Part shown: positions 16,986 through 25,678 of the stretch, piece by piece
Layout: the number at the start of each line of letters is the position of its first letter
Position numbering within the stretch: position 1 is the stretch's first letter
Origin: a candidate division TA06 bacterium B3_TA06
GTDB lineage: Bacteria; Hydrothermota; Tepidihabitantia; B3-TA06
Assembly (NCBI GenBank): GCA_005223075.1
Contig: NJBO01000001.1
Coordinates: 124,001 to 188,000, forward strand
Length of the DNA stretch: 64,000 bases
Direction of reading: 5' to 3'
The notes under the pieces: generated by a model
The model's database searches: none
Told to the model about the DNA's origin: nothing
What the model saw: only the letters and a program-made list of their open reading frames with translations
Position numbers and translations under genes: made by a program

Positions 16986-18251
16986 ATGAAACATCTAAAG
17001 CTTAGCGTTATCCTTTTAGGGGTGGTACTGATAATAGGGTGCAGCATGGAGCCTGACGCACCCAAGTTGATCTCCCCCCAAGATGGCGAGGTGTTCGATA
17101 TGATCCCGCCCACATTCATCTGGAGCTCGGAAGAGTACGCGGAAGGCTACGCAATTATAGTCGATGAAACCCCACCCGATCTAGGTGATCTCATCGGGTC
17201 GATGCCTTTCTCGGATGAGCTTGCCGATACCACCGTAACTATGCCTCAGGAGGCCTTTGATTTACTCAACAACATCACCTACTACTGGCACGTAGCCAGC
17301 ATGTGGACTGAAAATGGCGATACATCGTACGTCTGGAGCGAGTGGCGCAGTTTTGTGGTACAGAAACCAGGCGAACCTTCGCCTCCCATCCTGATCTCGC
17401 CTGAGGATAGTGCAGTGTTTGAGACAAATCCCCCCACTTTCATCTGGGGTTTTGACTCTCTGGCGAAAAGCTGCGTGATTCGTATTTCCACCGGCTCAAC
17501 CACCATTCTCCAGGATACACTCGAAGACACAACCTATACAATGTCAATCGAGATGTTCGATACATTGGAGAACGGAATTTACTTATGGGCTGTAGCTAAC
17601 CTCTCAAAATTGGATGAGTTATTCTGGTGCAATAGCCGTACATTTATCTTGAACAAGCCTGTAGACCTCGACACCACCTACTTCCCGTTCGGGCGAGGGT
17701 ATGAGTGGTGCTATGAAAAGCATCACTATGGGTATAGAGACCCTGATTCCCCAGAAGATACTACAGGATTGGAATGGGATAATTATGACACAACAACTCT
17801 TGGAATAACAGATTCTACATGGGAAGGAGATACTTTAGTATTTGGCCCTGACTGGTTCTACTGTATCGAACCTCGAATATGGCAAGATAGCATCCGAATT
17901 CACACTGGCTCTTATTTTAGTTATTGGTTTGGCTCTGTCAGCATATCAAAACCTGAACCTTATGAGAGCAACTACGGCTCGAACAGGATAACCATTCGAA
18001 ACGATACTATGTGTTTAGTAACTGGTGGGTATAATGGAGGCTATCGCTTTAACTCTAATCAACGCATTTCAGCCGAAACAAAAAATATGCCTGTAACCTG
18101 CCACAGTGTATTTGAATCAAGGGTAAAGCGGATTGGAACTATAACCCAAGGAGAATACTATTGGCAATCTAGCCCCCAGTATCATGATGGTACTGACTAC
18201 CGTCTCCTGTACTTCTACAACGGGCGGGATACGGTGTATAAGGCTGAGTAG
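16986..18251 (+). CDS. Lipoprotein with two fibronectin-like repeats, unknown function
   Basis: Lipoprotein of 421 residues; signal peptide MKHLKLSVILLGVVLIIGC with Cys19 as anchor. Two repeats of about 100 residues follow (about 24-130 and 132-218), each containing PKLISPQDGEVF or PILISPEDSAVF and PPTFIW, as in FN3/Ig-like domains of secreted proteins. The last 200 residues (from VDLDTTYFPFGRGYEW) have no family I recognise. The DNA for this last part is clearly AT-richer than the repeats and uses more A/T-ending codons, so the gene looks mosaic. It has its own promoter and a strong ribosome-binding site. Confidence 0.8.
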   Translation: MKHLKLSVILLGVVLIIGCSMEPDAPKLISPQDGEVFDMIPPTFIWSSEEYAEGYAIIVDETPPDLGDLIGSMPFSDELADTTVTMPQEAFDLLNNITYYWHVASMWTENGDTSYVWSEWRSFVVQKPGEPSPPILISPEDSAVFETNPPTFIWGFDSLAKSCVIRISTGSTTILQDTLEDTTYTMSIEMFDTLENGIYLWAVANLSKLDELFWCNSRTFILNKPVDLDTTYFPFGRGYEWCYEKHHYGYRDPDSPEDTTGLEWDNYDTTTLGITDSTWEGDTLVFGPDWFYCIEPRIWQDSIRIHTGSYFSYWFGSVSISKPEPYESNYGSNRITIRNDTMCLVTGGYNGGYRFNSNQRISAETKNMPVTCHSVFESRVKRIGTITQGEYYWQSSPQYHDGTDYRLLYFYNGRDTVYKAE

Positions 18252-18300
18252 CGAAACCTTTTAGAACCCCGGATACGTCTTATTCCACGGAATAAAATCG

Positions 18301-18328
18301 TTGACATCACGGTATTTCTTCTTAGACT
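18301..18328 (+). promoter_or_regulatory. Promoter of the DUF3108-manC-rdgB run
   Basis: TTGACA (18301-18306), 16-nt spacer, TAGACT (18323-18328), immediately followed by AGGAGT and the ATG at 18340. Confidence 0.75.
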
Positions 18329-18339
18329 AGGAGTGGACG

Positions 18340-19032
18340 ATGAAGTTACTCTTATTTATATATTTGGCGTCACTGCCTCACAAGGAGGTGCTGACCTACG
18401 ACGTTCACCTGGGGCCCATATACGCGGGCCAGATGGAGCTTTTCTTCTACGAGGCCACCTTCGAAGGACAGCCCTGCTACTCTCTCCGCTCGGTCCTGAA
18501 TTCGCTTGAGAGCCTTGCCTGGCTTTTTACAATCAACGATACCTTCTACTCATACGTAACCCGCGATTCATTCAAGGTGCTCTACTTCGAGAAGCGCATG
18601 CACGAGACCAACTATGATACCGTAATAAGGGTGCGTTTCGACTGGGAGGGTCAGCGCATCTGCTACGAGGACGGCTCCTCCTACCCGCTCCTGCCCGGCA
18701 CCCTGGATGTGGTCTCGATCTACTATTACTTCAGACTGAACTCCCTGGCAGTGGGCGAGGAACGCGACGTTGTCCTGCACGCGGACCGGATAACCGAGCA
18801 AGCAACGGTCAAGGCGGTGAAAGATGTTGCGGTGCGATCGCAAGCCTCACCAACCGGGAGCTTTGTCTGCACCAAGCTTGTGCCCGACGTTCGAGGCAAG
18901 GGCAGCTTTGGCTCAGGAGGGAACCTTATCTTCTATCTTACGAACGACGAGAACCTCTATCCTGCGTTAATCAGAACAGTTATGACCATCGGCTCCATCA
19001 ACGCGCGCCTGAAATGGGTATGGAGCGAATAG
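18340..19032 (+). CDS. DUF3108-type envelope protein
   Basis: Protein of 230 residues that matches the DUF3108 pattern: an opening KEVLTYDVHLGPIYAGQMEL, YSLRSVLNSLESLAWLFTINDTFYSYV, then LDVVSIYYYFR and a C-terminal PALIRTVMTIGSINARL. Members are periplasmic beta-barrel-like proteins of unknown activity in Gram-negative bacteria. The N-terminus is a short hydrophobic stretch (LLLFIYLASL) that may act as a signal peptide. It starts a run of same-strand genes continuing with mannose-1-phosphate guanylyltransferase 36 nt downstream, so a role in the cell envelope fits but is inference. Confidence 0.75.
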   Translation: MKLLLFIYLASLPHKEVLTYDVHLGPIYAGQMELFFYEATFEGQPCYSLRSVLNSLESLAWLFTINDTFYSYVTRDSFKVLYFEKRMHETNYDTVIRVRFDWEGQRICYEDGSSYPLLPGTLDVVSIYYYFRLNSLAVGEERDVVLHADRITEQATVKAVKDVAVRSQASPTGSFVCTKLVPDVRGKGSFGSGGNLIFYLTNDENLYPALIRTVMTIGSINARLKWVWSE

Positions 19033-19068
19033 TAACACACCTAATACAGAGCTACAGGAGGAATCTTT

Positions 19069-20115
19069 ATGCCACCTAAATCACCTGCCATCCATGCTGT
19101 TCTTCTGGTAGGCGGCAAGGGCGAGCGATTCTGGCCCGCAAGTACGCCACAGCGCCCCAAGCAGTTCCTGCGGATATTCTCGGATAAAACCATGGTGGCT
19201 GATACAGTGGAGCGCATCAGACCACTTGTGCCGATGGATCGAATGCACTTCGTGCTCCCACACCACCTGGTTGATCTCTTAAGTGACGAAATTAAAGGAG
19301 TTAAGCACAAGAACATAATCGTCGAACCCGAGGGACGCAATACCGCACTGGCCATAGCACTTGCCGCACGCGCCCTGCGCCATAAGCCGGACGCTATCAT
19401 GGCAGTGCTGCCCGCCGACCATCTGATCTCCCCCCGCAAGACCTTCCTTGCCGACCTCAAGACTGCTTCCAGGCTCGCAGAAAAAGGATATCTTGTGACC
19501 TTCGGCATCCCGCCCTCAAGACCCGAAACGGGCTACGGGTATATCGAGATTGACCGTAACACACCATTAGGCCAACGGGGGTTTAAGGTTAAGCGTTTCA
19601 GGGAGAAACCTGATAAGAAGACGGCTAATCGTTACGTGAAGTCGGGTAACTTCTTCTGGAACTCCGGGATGTTTACCTGGAAGGTTGAGGCCATCATTGA
19701 GGCGTTCTGCAAGCATCATCCCCAGATATATAAGGCTCTTCTTGCGAAGCGATCCAGGGAACCGACAAAAAGCTCCTACGCCAGGTTAGAGGCGACGTCT
19801 GTTGATTATGCCGTCATGGAAAAGGCCGAAAACGTGGCTGTTTTGCCTGCAAGATTCCGCTGGGACGACGTCGGCTCGTGGAGCGCTCTGGAACGTCACC
19901 TACCTCAAGGACTTGACAAAAACACTAGGATTGGTAAACTTATAGTATTGGAAAGCGAAGGATGTATCGTCTACACCCCCCAGGGCGAGGTAGCTCTGTT
20001 GGGCGTACGCGATCTTGTAGTTGTGAAAGCTAAAGATACAGTGCTTGTATGTGCAAAGGATCGGGCCGCCGATGTCAAGAAACTCCTTGCACGGCGGACT
20101 CCGCTGAAACCCTAG
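19069..20115 (+). CDS. manC: Mannose-1-phosphate guanylyltransferase
   Basis: Nucleotidyltransferase of 348 residues making GDP-mannose from mannose 1-phosphate and GTP, for glycans or lipopolysaccharide. The nucleotide loop LLVGGKGERFWPAS is at about residues 12-25, with RPKQFL directly after. ILPADH-type AVLPADHLI, the ETGYGYIE motif, KRFREKPDKKTA and FFWNSGMFTWK follow. Only the nucleotidyltransferase domain is present; the C-terminal isomerase cupin of bifunctional ManC/AlgA is absent and a short beta-helix tail ends the protein. AGGAGG precedes the ATG. The symbol is by function. Confidence 0.92.
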   Translation: MPPKSPAIHAVLLVGGKGERFWPASTPQRPKQFLRIFSDKTMVADTVERIRPLVPMDRMHFVLPHHLVDLLSDEIKGVKHKNIIVEPEGRNTALAIALAARALRHKPDAIMAVLPADHLISPRKTFLADLKTASRLAEKGYLVTFGIPPSRPETGYGYIEIDRNTPLGQRGFKVKRFREKPDKKTANRYVKSGNFFWNSGMFTWKVEAIIEAFCKHHPQIYKALLAKRSREPTKSSYARLEATSVDYAVMEKAENVAVLPARFRWDDVGSWSALERHLPQGLDKNTRIGKLIVLESEGCIVYTPQGEVALLGVRDLVVVKAKDTVLVCAKDRAADVKKLLARRTPLKP

Positions 20116-20126
20116 GAGGAGCAAAG

Positions 20127-20537
20127 ATGAAGCGTTTGATTGCAGTGGCTCTGGTGGCCGTTGTGTTAGGGTTAGGATTTGTGGGCTGTACTCCGCGTAA
20201 AACCACGAAGGTGGTCTCTCCTGGTCAGGACTACTCCCTCTACGAGATGGAGCAGACCGGGGACACGACTAAGGGGATTACCCCGAGTGCAGCTACAGTG
20301 CCCGGCTACCGGGTACAGATCTTTGCCTCAAGCACCAACGAAGGTGCCAACAAGGTCGCCAGCGAAGCGCGTTTCAAGTTCACCGAGCGGGTCTACGTCG
20401 AATACGACGTCCCCTACTACAAGGTACGTGTGGGCGACTACAAGAACCGCTCCGACGTCGAGATCCTGCGCGAGAAGGCAAAGAACCTTGGCTACGGCGA
20501 CGCCTGGATCGTCCAGACGGAGGTCAATGCCCAGTAA
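20127..20537 (+). CDS. SPOR-domain lipoprotein
   Basis: Lipoprotein of 136 residues. The signal peptide ends GFVGC (Cys20). After a linker of about 45 residues comes a SPOR domain (about 62-132: GYRVQIFASSTNEGANKVA, VYVEYDVPYYKVRVGDYKNR, LREKAKNLGYGDAWIVQTEV). SPOR domains bind denuded glycan strands of peptidoglycan at division or turnover sites. AGGAGGAGC precedes the ATG at 20127, 11 nt after the manC stop. The last 11 nt overlap the rdgB start, showing translational coupling. Confidence 0.88.
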   Translation: MKRLIAVALVAVVLGLGFVGCTPRKTTKVVSPGQDYSLYEMEQTGDTTKGITPSAATVPGYRVQIFASSTNEGANKVASEARFKFTERVYVEYDVPYYKVRVGDYKNRSDVEILREKAKNLGYGDAWIVQTEVNAQ

Positions 20538-21120
20538 GCTGCTTGTTGCAACGGGCAACGAGGGCAAGCTGCGAGAGTTTAAGAAGGTGCTCTGTGGGGT
20601 TGCAGATGTTGTGGCCCCACACGAGCTTTCTCTTCCCCTAAAAGAGGTAAAAGAAGGCACAAACTACGCAGAAAATGCACTTGCCAAAGCCAGAGCCTAC
20701 CGGGATCAGTTTGAAGGCCTTATCTGCGGCGAGGATTCAGGGTTGGAGGTGGATGCTTTGGGCACAAGACCAGGGCCCTTATCGGCAAGATACGGTGGAG
20801 AGAAAACTTCTTATCCTGAAAAGTGCAGGATGTTGCTCAAAGAGCTTAAGGATGTGCCGCTGTACGAACGAACCGCAAGGTTCAGGGCTACCATCGCTCT
20901 TATAGATGGGAAGGGGGTGAAAACGTTCGAGGGTGTGCTTGAGGGTTGGATCGGGTTCGAGCTAAGGGGGACCGAGGGGTTCGGCTACGATCCCATATTT
21001 ATACCTAAGGGTTTCTCGCAGACCAACGCCGAGCTGGGGCTCGTGATCAAGAATCGAATAAGCCACCGGGTAAAGGCGATCGGCAAGCTGGCCGAGTATC
21101 TCAGAAGTCTTAAAACCTGA
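20527..21120 (+). CDS. rdgB: XTP/dITP diphosphatase (RdgB/HAM1)
   Basis: House-cleaning pyrophosphatase of 197 residues that removes ITP, dITP and XTP from the nucleotide pool. Family motifs are all present: LLVATGNEGKLREFK at the N-terminus, EGTNYAENALAKA, CGEDSGLEVDALGTRPGPLSARY, EGFGYDPIFIPKG and a C-terminal KNRISHRVKA. Length is standard. The ATG lies inside the SPOR gene's end, in another frame. It is the last gene of the run that starts at 18340. Confidence 0.95.
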   Translation: MPSKLLVATGNEGKLREFKKVLCGVADVVAPHELSLPLKEVKEGTNYAENALAKARAYRDQFEGLICGEDSGLEVDALGTRPGPLSARYGGEKTSYPEKCRMLLKELKDVPLYERTARFRATIALIDGKGVKTFEGVLEGWIGFELRGTEGFGYDPIFIPKGFSQTNAELGLVIKNRISHRVKAIGKLAEYLRSLKT

Positions 21121-21428
21121 AGCCTTTTAAACCTCCAAGGTAATTATCCCAACGGACATTTTAAAGAGGTGGTAGTGCCTCCCCTTTGACGGGGCGGAGT
21201 GCCACCGTCTGGTAGAGGGGGGGGTGAATTACACCCTACGTTGTAGCTTCATCGCGTCGCGTGAGCTCCAAACGAGGATTAGTTCTTTTCTTTATTGCGA
21301 TCTTTTGTCGGTAAGGCAAAAGGAGCATGAATCACCCTCCACCTTACCCCCTCCCATCAAGGGAGGGGGAATTATCGGTGACCGCTCCACTGAAGGCACC
21401 AGGCATACCGTGCCCCTACTTTGACGGA
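21121..21428. repeat. Repeat-filled intergenic region
   Basis: No gene is seen. It contains CCTCCC/GGGAGG-type inverted repeats (about 21178-21225 and 21333-21375), hairpin element A (21296-21327) and a diverged palindrome C (about 21392-21420). Confidence 0.55.
21296..21327 (+). repeat. Hairpin element A, copy 4
   Basis: TGCGATC, inner stem TTTTGTC/GGCAAAA with a T-G pair, then GGAGCA. The wobble is compatible with pairing only when the plus strand is the RNA. Confidence 0.75.
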
Positions 21429-21456
21429 TTGACTCCTGTCAATCGAAGGTTATAAT
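21429..21456 (+). promoter_or_regulatory. Promoter of tRNA-Pro(TGG)
   Basis: TTGACT (21429-21434), 16-nt spacer, perfect TATAAT (21451-21456). Transcription should begin near 21463, giving a 32-nt leader. Confidence 0.85.
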
Positions 21457-21494
21457 TGAATCAGCACCACCTCTTAGGAGATGTGTGTTACGGA

Positions 21495-21570
21495 CGGGGA
21501 GTAGCGTAGTCCGGTTCAACGCGCCTGCTTTGGGAGCAGGAGATCGGGGGTTCGAATCCCCCCTCCCCGA
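21495..21570 (+). tRNA. tRNA-Pro (anticodon TGG)
   Basis: Cloverleaf of 76 nt: acceptor CGGGGAG/CTCCCCG with the C1-G72 pair typical of bacterial tRNA-Pro, anticodon stem CCTGC/GCAGG with loop TTTGGGA, T-arm GGGGG TTCGAAT CCCCC, discriminator A. CCA is not encoded. A run of six T follows at once and probably ends transcription. Confidence 0.97.
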
Positions 21571-21578
21571 CTTTTTTA

Positions 21579-21656
21579 ACCCCACGAAGCTGCTTCGCAT
21601 CTCCGTGGGGACCCCGATAGGAATGCTCCTTTTTCCGCAAGCGGAAAAAGATCGCA
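21579..21656 (-). repeat. Composite palindrome B + hairpin A (copies B2, A5)
   Basis: Read on the minus strand: element A (21656-21624; stem TTTTTCCGC/GCGGAAAAA), a short TTCCTATC-type linker and palindrome B (21617-21579; GGGGTCCCC...GTGGGG). The same order and spacing recurs at 56052-56127. The rest of the gap to 21832 shows no gene; it contains a 'GGCACTGGCT...CAGCCTGTGGAG' repeat trace. Confidence 0.7.
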
Positions 21657-21832
21657 TAATAAGATGTGGCACTGGCTCAACGTACCCCGTCAGGTGCTCC
21701 AGCCTGTGGAGTCCAGCGCGTCCTTTATATCCTCTGCTTCAGGCATCCATGGCTTCATGTTCGTCATCTCCGCCTTCCGTGTTCCCTGCTTGCCGAGGTC
21801 CCTGCGAACTCGCGAAGTGAGTTCATGGGGTA

Positions 21833-23617
21833 TTATTTAAGGGCGGTCTTGACAGGGTGAAGACTGCGGCGCAGGAGCAGCGGCCCCAGAAGATCTATAA
21901 ACCAGCCAAAGGCAAGCTCAACCCATGGCACAACCCACAGGAACCTGGGGACATACGCGAGCCTGCGCGGGCGGTTCAAAACACCCCAGATGCGCACCGC
22001 TACGCTGTCAGGGCTGACCGCCAGGCTCTCTGCCGGAACGCGGAAGCCCCCGGGCTGCCTCTCAGCGACCCTGAAAAGCTCGGTAGCCACCGCACCCGGC
22101 TTGATGACGCTTACGTTAACGTTGGTGCCACGCATCTCCCGGTAAAGCGAGGTGGTGAAGCTGTCTATAAAAGACTTGGTTGCGCTGTAAAGCATCACAC
22201 CCTGCTGAGGGAAGCTGCCAGCAATCGAGCCCACGTTTATGATGTGCCCCGAGTTGTAGGAACGCATCCGGCGGATCACGAGAAGCGTAAGGTGGACGAG
22301 GGAGCGAACGTTGAGCTCGATCATCTTCGAGGCCACGTCCCAGGGCATGTCGGCGCCGTATCCGTACCATGCGAATCCTGCGTTGTTTATGAGCACGTCT
22401 ATCTTTCCCCAGGCATTCCTGATCTCTTCGATTACGCGCAGCCGCTCGTCCTCATTGGTAAGGTCGGCTGAGATGACCATGGCCTGGCTACCTGCGGAGC
22501 GGATCTGGGAGGCGATCTCTTCGAGCTTTTGTTTGCGGCGCGCCACCAGTGCGACCTTGAGTCCTTTGGCGGCCAGGCATCGTGCGGTTGATTCGCCTAT
22601 GCCGCTGGAAGCGCCGGTAACGAGCGCCACTTTATCCTGCCAGTATGAGGGACGCTTTCGGCCCCATTCGGTGCCGGGCGGAAGGTAGGGCGAGTGTTTG
22701 AGTATTGCCCGGCGGACAAGGGGGCGAAGGAGGCTTATAAGGTGGCGCTTGAAGCCAAGGTTGGCCTTGAATGTCTCGAGGTAGTCGTCAAGGGAGTGTC
22801 GCTGATATTGGAGTATGCGCTGGGTTTCTTCAGAATCCATCCAGTCGGTGTAGAACGGTTCGGGACCGAACGCCTCGCATGGCAATCTGCCGATGCCGAC
22901 CGCTTCCAGGGTCTTTCCTACGTAGTCGCAGTATGAAAACTGGCAATCGGGACCTCCGCCCAGAAGCAGAATCTTACCCCAGACCTTCTCTGACGAGGCC
23001 GCGTTTGCCAGTGCCAGGCCGGCGTCGCGTGGATCGAGGAACTCGATGCGTGTATCGAGCGAGATCTTGAACATGATGGGGTCTAACCCCATGTCCTGCA
23101 ATGAAGGCATGGCCGGACATCTGAGTATTGACCATTCAAGCCCGGATTGGGTAATCATCTCCTCGCAGATGATCTTGTGCCGGCTGTAATTGTCCGAGGG
23201 CTGCAAGGATTCACCCACGCGTCGAGGAGGGGGCTCGTTAAACTTCCTTCCAAAGACCGAAACCGAGGAGGTAAATATCAGCCTGGGCGGATCGGCAAGG
23301 CCCTTGAGTGCCTCAATAAGGTTCCTGGTTCCACCGATGTTAGTATCCTCGGCCAGTTGAGGTTCCATCTCGCTGCGTGGTGGGATGATTGCCGCAAGGT
23401 GAATGACAACATCTTGATCCTTGAGGGCAACTGCAATATCCTCCCGGTTGCGCACGTCGCCCCACAGCAGTTTGACCTTATCCTTGAATCTCTTGGCGGA
23501 CCTTAATGTAGCCTTGTTCTTGAGATCAAGACAGGTAACCTGGTGACCCTGTTTAATCAACTCTCGAAGGGTATTTGACCCTATATTGCCGAAGGCACCT
23601 GTCAGTAAGACCTTCAT
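21833..23617 (-). CDS. Fused NAD-dependent epimerase/dehydratase and short-chain dehydrogenase
   Basis: Two complete Rossmann enzymes in one 594-residue chain. Residues 1-310 form an extended SDR (LLTGAFGNIGSNTLRE nucleotide motif, DVVIHLAAI, catalytic-type YSRHK). Residues about 325-594 form a classical SDR (VALVTGASSGIGESTA, NNAGFAWYG, Ser in NVGSIAGS and YSATK). Both halves keep their catalytic YxxxK, so both may be active. The C-terminal tail is hydrophobic (VVPWVELAFGWFIDLLGPLLL) and may touch the membrane. Such SDR pairs act in lipid, sterol-like or sugar modification; the substrate is unknown. AAGGAG lies before the ATG and the gene has its own promoter. Confidence 0.88.
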   Translation of the reverse strand: MKVLLTGAFGNIGSNTLRELIKQGHQVTCLDLKNKATLRSAKRFKDKVKLLWGDVRNREDIAVALKDQDVVIHLAAIIPPRSEMEPQLAEDTNIGGTRNLIEALKGLADPPRLIFTSSVSVFGRKFNEPPPRRVGESLQPSDNYSRHKIICEEMITQSGLEWSILRCPAMPSLQDMGLDPIMFKISLDTRIEFLDPRDAGLALANAASSEKVWGKILLLGGGPDCQFSYCDYVGKTLEAVGIGRLPCEAFGPEPFYTDWMDSEETQRILQYQRHSLDDYLETFKANLGFKRHLISLLRPLVRRAILKHSPYLPPGTEWGRKRPSYWQDKVALVTGASSGIGESTARCLAAKGLKVALVARRKQKLEEIASQIRSAGSQAMVISADLTNEDERLRVIEEIRNAWGKIDVLINNAGFAWYGYGADMPWDVASKMIELNVRSLVHLTLLVIRRMRSYNSGHIINVGSIAGSFPQQGVMLYSATKSFIDSFTTSLYREMRGTNVNVSVIKPGAVATELFRVAERQPGGFRVPAESLAVSPDSVAVRIWGVLNRPRRLAYVPRFLWVVPWVELAFGWFIDLLGPLLLRRSLHPVKTALK

Positions 23618-23696
23618 ATTCTCACTCCTTTCCCTAATTAAGGATAACCTTCCCTCTCCCCATTTTTGTCACGATCAGCCTGTGGTTCATACCCTG

Positions 23697-23724
23697 ATTA
23701 TAGGTAAATTTCACTAATTGTCAA
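23697..23724 (-). promoter_or_regulatory. Promoter of the fused dehydrogenase gene
   Basis: On the minus strand TTGACA (23724-23719), 16-nt spacer, perfect TATAAT (23702-23697). Confidence 0.85.
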
Positions 23725-23838
23725 GTTGCTTAACTATAACTGGGCTTAACTGTTAATCTCAAGATAGTTCTTGAGTGTTAACATCATGATCTAACCGGTT
23801 TTTCTTGCCATGATGCTGTTACCGCTAGAATGCAGTAA

Positions 23839-24630
23839 TTAAGCCTCAGGTTTGCGGCAGCGCACGATGAGGTACTGGGCAATAATCCTGGTATCGGCAA
23901 GGAATGGGCAGCGCTTCACCATCTCATCCGACGCAACCGGCTCGTGGAGACGTTCGATGATAAAGCCGGTATTAATCAGATGATTCAGCCAGCTCGCAAA
24001 GGTAAAGTGGAACCGAGGCACGCGGAATTTTTTAAGTTTTTTCTTCAGCTCAGGTGGTGTTAAGAAAAAGATCCACTCCTCGATCTCCACGAACCCCTCC
24101 TTGAAGTAGCCCCAGCACTGGCGGGCTATATGTTTGCCCTTTTGGTCTTCAACCCACTTGCTTGGCGGGCTTGTAAAACAGGGGTGGATGATGGAGAACT
24201 GGAAGAATCCGTCAGGCTTCAGGACGCGGTAGGCCTCCTTGATCGCACGCTGCGGATCGGCCATATCCATCAGGCTCATGAACGCGGCGACGAAGTCGAA
24301 GTGCTGATCCTCAAAAGGCAGCTCTGCAGCATTGGCCGTCTGGTAGAGGACACCCAGGGATTCTTCTTCTTCCTTCTCCTTCGCATGTCGAATAAAGGTT
24401 TTGGAGATATCTATACCCGTCATCTTCGACCCGAGCGAGGCAAGGATTCTCGTATTGTGCCCTTCGCCGCAGCCGATATCCAGGCCGGTTAAGCCCCTGA
24501 TGTCAGGAAGGATGGAAAGAAAGGCCGGTGTGTTTAGATTATCCCTGGTTACGTCCATTCCCATGCGTGATAGTTTTGTCCAGGTCTCGGCGTTCTCCTC
24601 CCAGTACCTTCCTACCTCTCTATCATCCAA
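23839..24630 (-). CDS. Class I SAM-dependent methyltransferase
   Basis: Methyltransferase of 263 residues. Motif I is LTGLDIGCGEGHNTRILA (about 47-64), with Asp of motif II in MTGIDIS, motif III-like AELPFEDQHFDFVAAFMSLMD and EAYRVLKPDGFFQFSIIHP. These are the marks of the UbiE/Methyltransf_11 group acting on small molecules. The N-terminal YWEENAETWTKLSRMG is common in this family. The last 60 residues carry family-specific substrate determinants I cannot assign. GGAGGG precedes the ATG. No partner genes adjoin it. Confidence 0.87.
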   Translation of the reverse strand: MDDREVGRYWEENAETWTKLSRMGMDVTRDNLNTPAFLSILPDIRGLTGLDIGCGEGHNTRILASLGSKMTGIDISKTFIRHAKEKEEEESLGVLYQTANAAELPFEDQHFDFVAAFMSLMDMADPQRAIKEAYRVLKPDGFFQFSIIHPCFTSPPSKWVEDQKGKHIARQCWGYFKEGFVEIEEWIFFLTPPELKKKLKKFRVPRFHFTFASWLNHLINTGFIIERLHEPVASDEMVKRCPFLADTRIIAQYLIVRCRKPEA

Positions 24631-24682
24631 ACGTCCCTCCCTTTAGAAACGATTTTATTTAATTGCTTACTTCTATATTGAT

Positions 24683-24721
24683 CGGGGTCTCCGAGGAAAC
24701 GCGAAGCGTTTACTTGGGGTA
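24683..24721 (+). repeat. Palindrome B, copy 3
   Basis: GGGGTCTCC end, loop region AAACGCGAAGCGTTT and TTGGGGT end. The central AAACGC/GCGTTT pairing differs from other copies while the outer parts are kept. Confidence 0.6.
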
Positions 24722-24977
24722 GTGCTTGTTTATCGTCCAAGAGACCTCCTTGCGAATGTTGTTGATTATTCCTAAGGGTATCGTGATCCCCTCTATTTGC
24801 AAGCCATTACCTGACGTGGGAGGGCGAGATTTTGTTGATACAACCCCTACCCTAGCAGGATAAACTTGTGAGTGCCACGGGCGGATGATGACATTTCGGC
24901 CTCAACCCTGATCATTTACCCTACCCGTCTGCTTTGCATCCGCGCGAACGTGGCACAGGCTCTCCAGCCTGTGCTTT

Positions 24978-25016
24978 AATATTAAACGGCCTGGAGAGGC
25001 CGTTTAATATTTTTTC
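24978..25016 (+). terminator. Strong hairpin with T-run (repeat family)
   Basis: A 15-bp perfect stem (AATATTAAACGGCCT and complement, GGAG loop) followed by eight T. The inner ACGGCCT..AGGCCGT part recurs at 26127-26151 and 41113-41140, so this terminator-like hairpin is also dispersed. No plus-strand gene ends here. Confidence 0.55.
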
Positions 25017-25113
25017 TTTCTGCTATGAGATTGCCACGATTTTGCTTCGCAAAATCTCGCAATGACATATTATCGAATCAACACCAACTTTTGAACAGAC
25101 GATGACGATCCGT

Positions 25114-25596
25114 TTATCCTCGCAGCTTCTTGCAAAGCTCAGCGACCCTTTTGCCCAACTTGGCACCGTTGGCAAGGGTTAGCTCATCAGGGACACCCTT
25201 GCACGAGGTGCCGTAGTGACCGGTGGCATCCATTGGATCGCCTGCGATAATCATGCCGTAGATCAGCATCGCCTGGATGATAGATATGATGGTTGTCTCC
25301 TTGCCGCCGGAGGTGGCGCCCGAGGTGGCGAACGCAGCGCCTATTTCCCCTTCCATCTGGCGGCGGATGCCCACGAAATCGTCGAACACCTTTTTGAGTT
25401 CGGCGGCCATGGTTCCGAAGTAAACTGGTGAACCAGCGATTACCCCGTCAGATTCAAGGAAATCCTCCCTGGTTACCTCCTGGGTAGACTTAAGGACGGC
25501 GTCAACACCCTCGACCTCCTCTACTCCTTTGGCAATCGCCTCGGCCAGCTTCTTGGTATTACCCGTTCTCGAGTGATACAACACCAGAACCTGCAA
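25114..25596 (-). CDS. Flavodoxin-family protein (NAD(P)H:quinone oxidoreductase-like)
   Basis: FMN-binding flavodoxin-fold protein of 160 residues. The phosphate loop is LYHSRTGNTKKLAEAIAKG (about 6-24). SPVYFGTMAAELKKVFDDF and ATSGATSGGKETT (about 75-115) match the WrbA/flavodoxin_2 flavin-contact loops. It could carry electrons or reduce quinones; the partner is unknown. The start is a TTG with AGGAGGAACG upstream. It stands alone with its own promoter. Confidence 0.87.
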   Translation of the reverse strand: MQVLVLYHSRTGNTKKLAEAIAKGVEEVEGVDAVLKSTQEVTREDFLESDGVIAGSPVYFGTMAAELKKVFDDFVGIRRQMEGEIGAAFATSGATSGGKETTIISIIQAMLIYGMIIAGDPMDATGHYGTSCKGVPDELTLANGAKLGKRVAELCKKLRG

Positions 25597-25622
25597 CGTT
25601 CCTCCTTGGTTACAACAGAGAG

Positions 25623-25650
25623 ACTATAGGGAAAGCTGCGATGGAGTCAA
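25623..25650 (-). promoter_or_regulatory. Promoter of the flavodoxin gene
   Basis: On the minus strand TTGACT (25650-25645), 16-nt spacer, TATAGT (25628-25623). Confidence 0.75.
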
Positions 25651-25678
25651 CCCCCCGGAACATACCATAACCACAACT

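Larger units (their letters stand above)
24631..25113. other. Intergenic region with repeats and a decayed sorting-domain trace
   Basis: No intact gene. It holds a palindrome B copy (24683-24721), a segment at about 24858-24930 whose minus strand reads IRVEAEMSSSARG...KFILL, like the end of the sorting domains nearby, a GGCACAGGCT..AGCCTGTGC inverted repeat (24951-24973), a 15-bp perfect hairpin (24978-25011) and a 'CAATGACA' type palindrome (25025-25068). Confidence 0.5.

Noticed and set aside
16864-17005. Small plus-strand frame starting with two Met before the 16986 gene
   Set aside because: It overlaps the next gene's promoter and start, has no ribosome-binding site and no recognisable feature.
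20049-20126. Upstream extension of the SPOR lipoprotein
   Set aside because: It lies within manC in another frame; the ATG at 20127 has a good ribosome-binding site and starts a proper lipoprotein signal.
24731-24860. Possible small gene between the methyltransferase and flavodoxin genes
   Set aside because: No frame with a start, ribosome-binding site or leaderless promoter was found; only a decayed sorting-domain trace.
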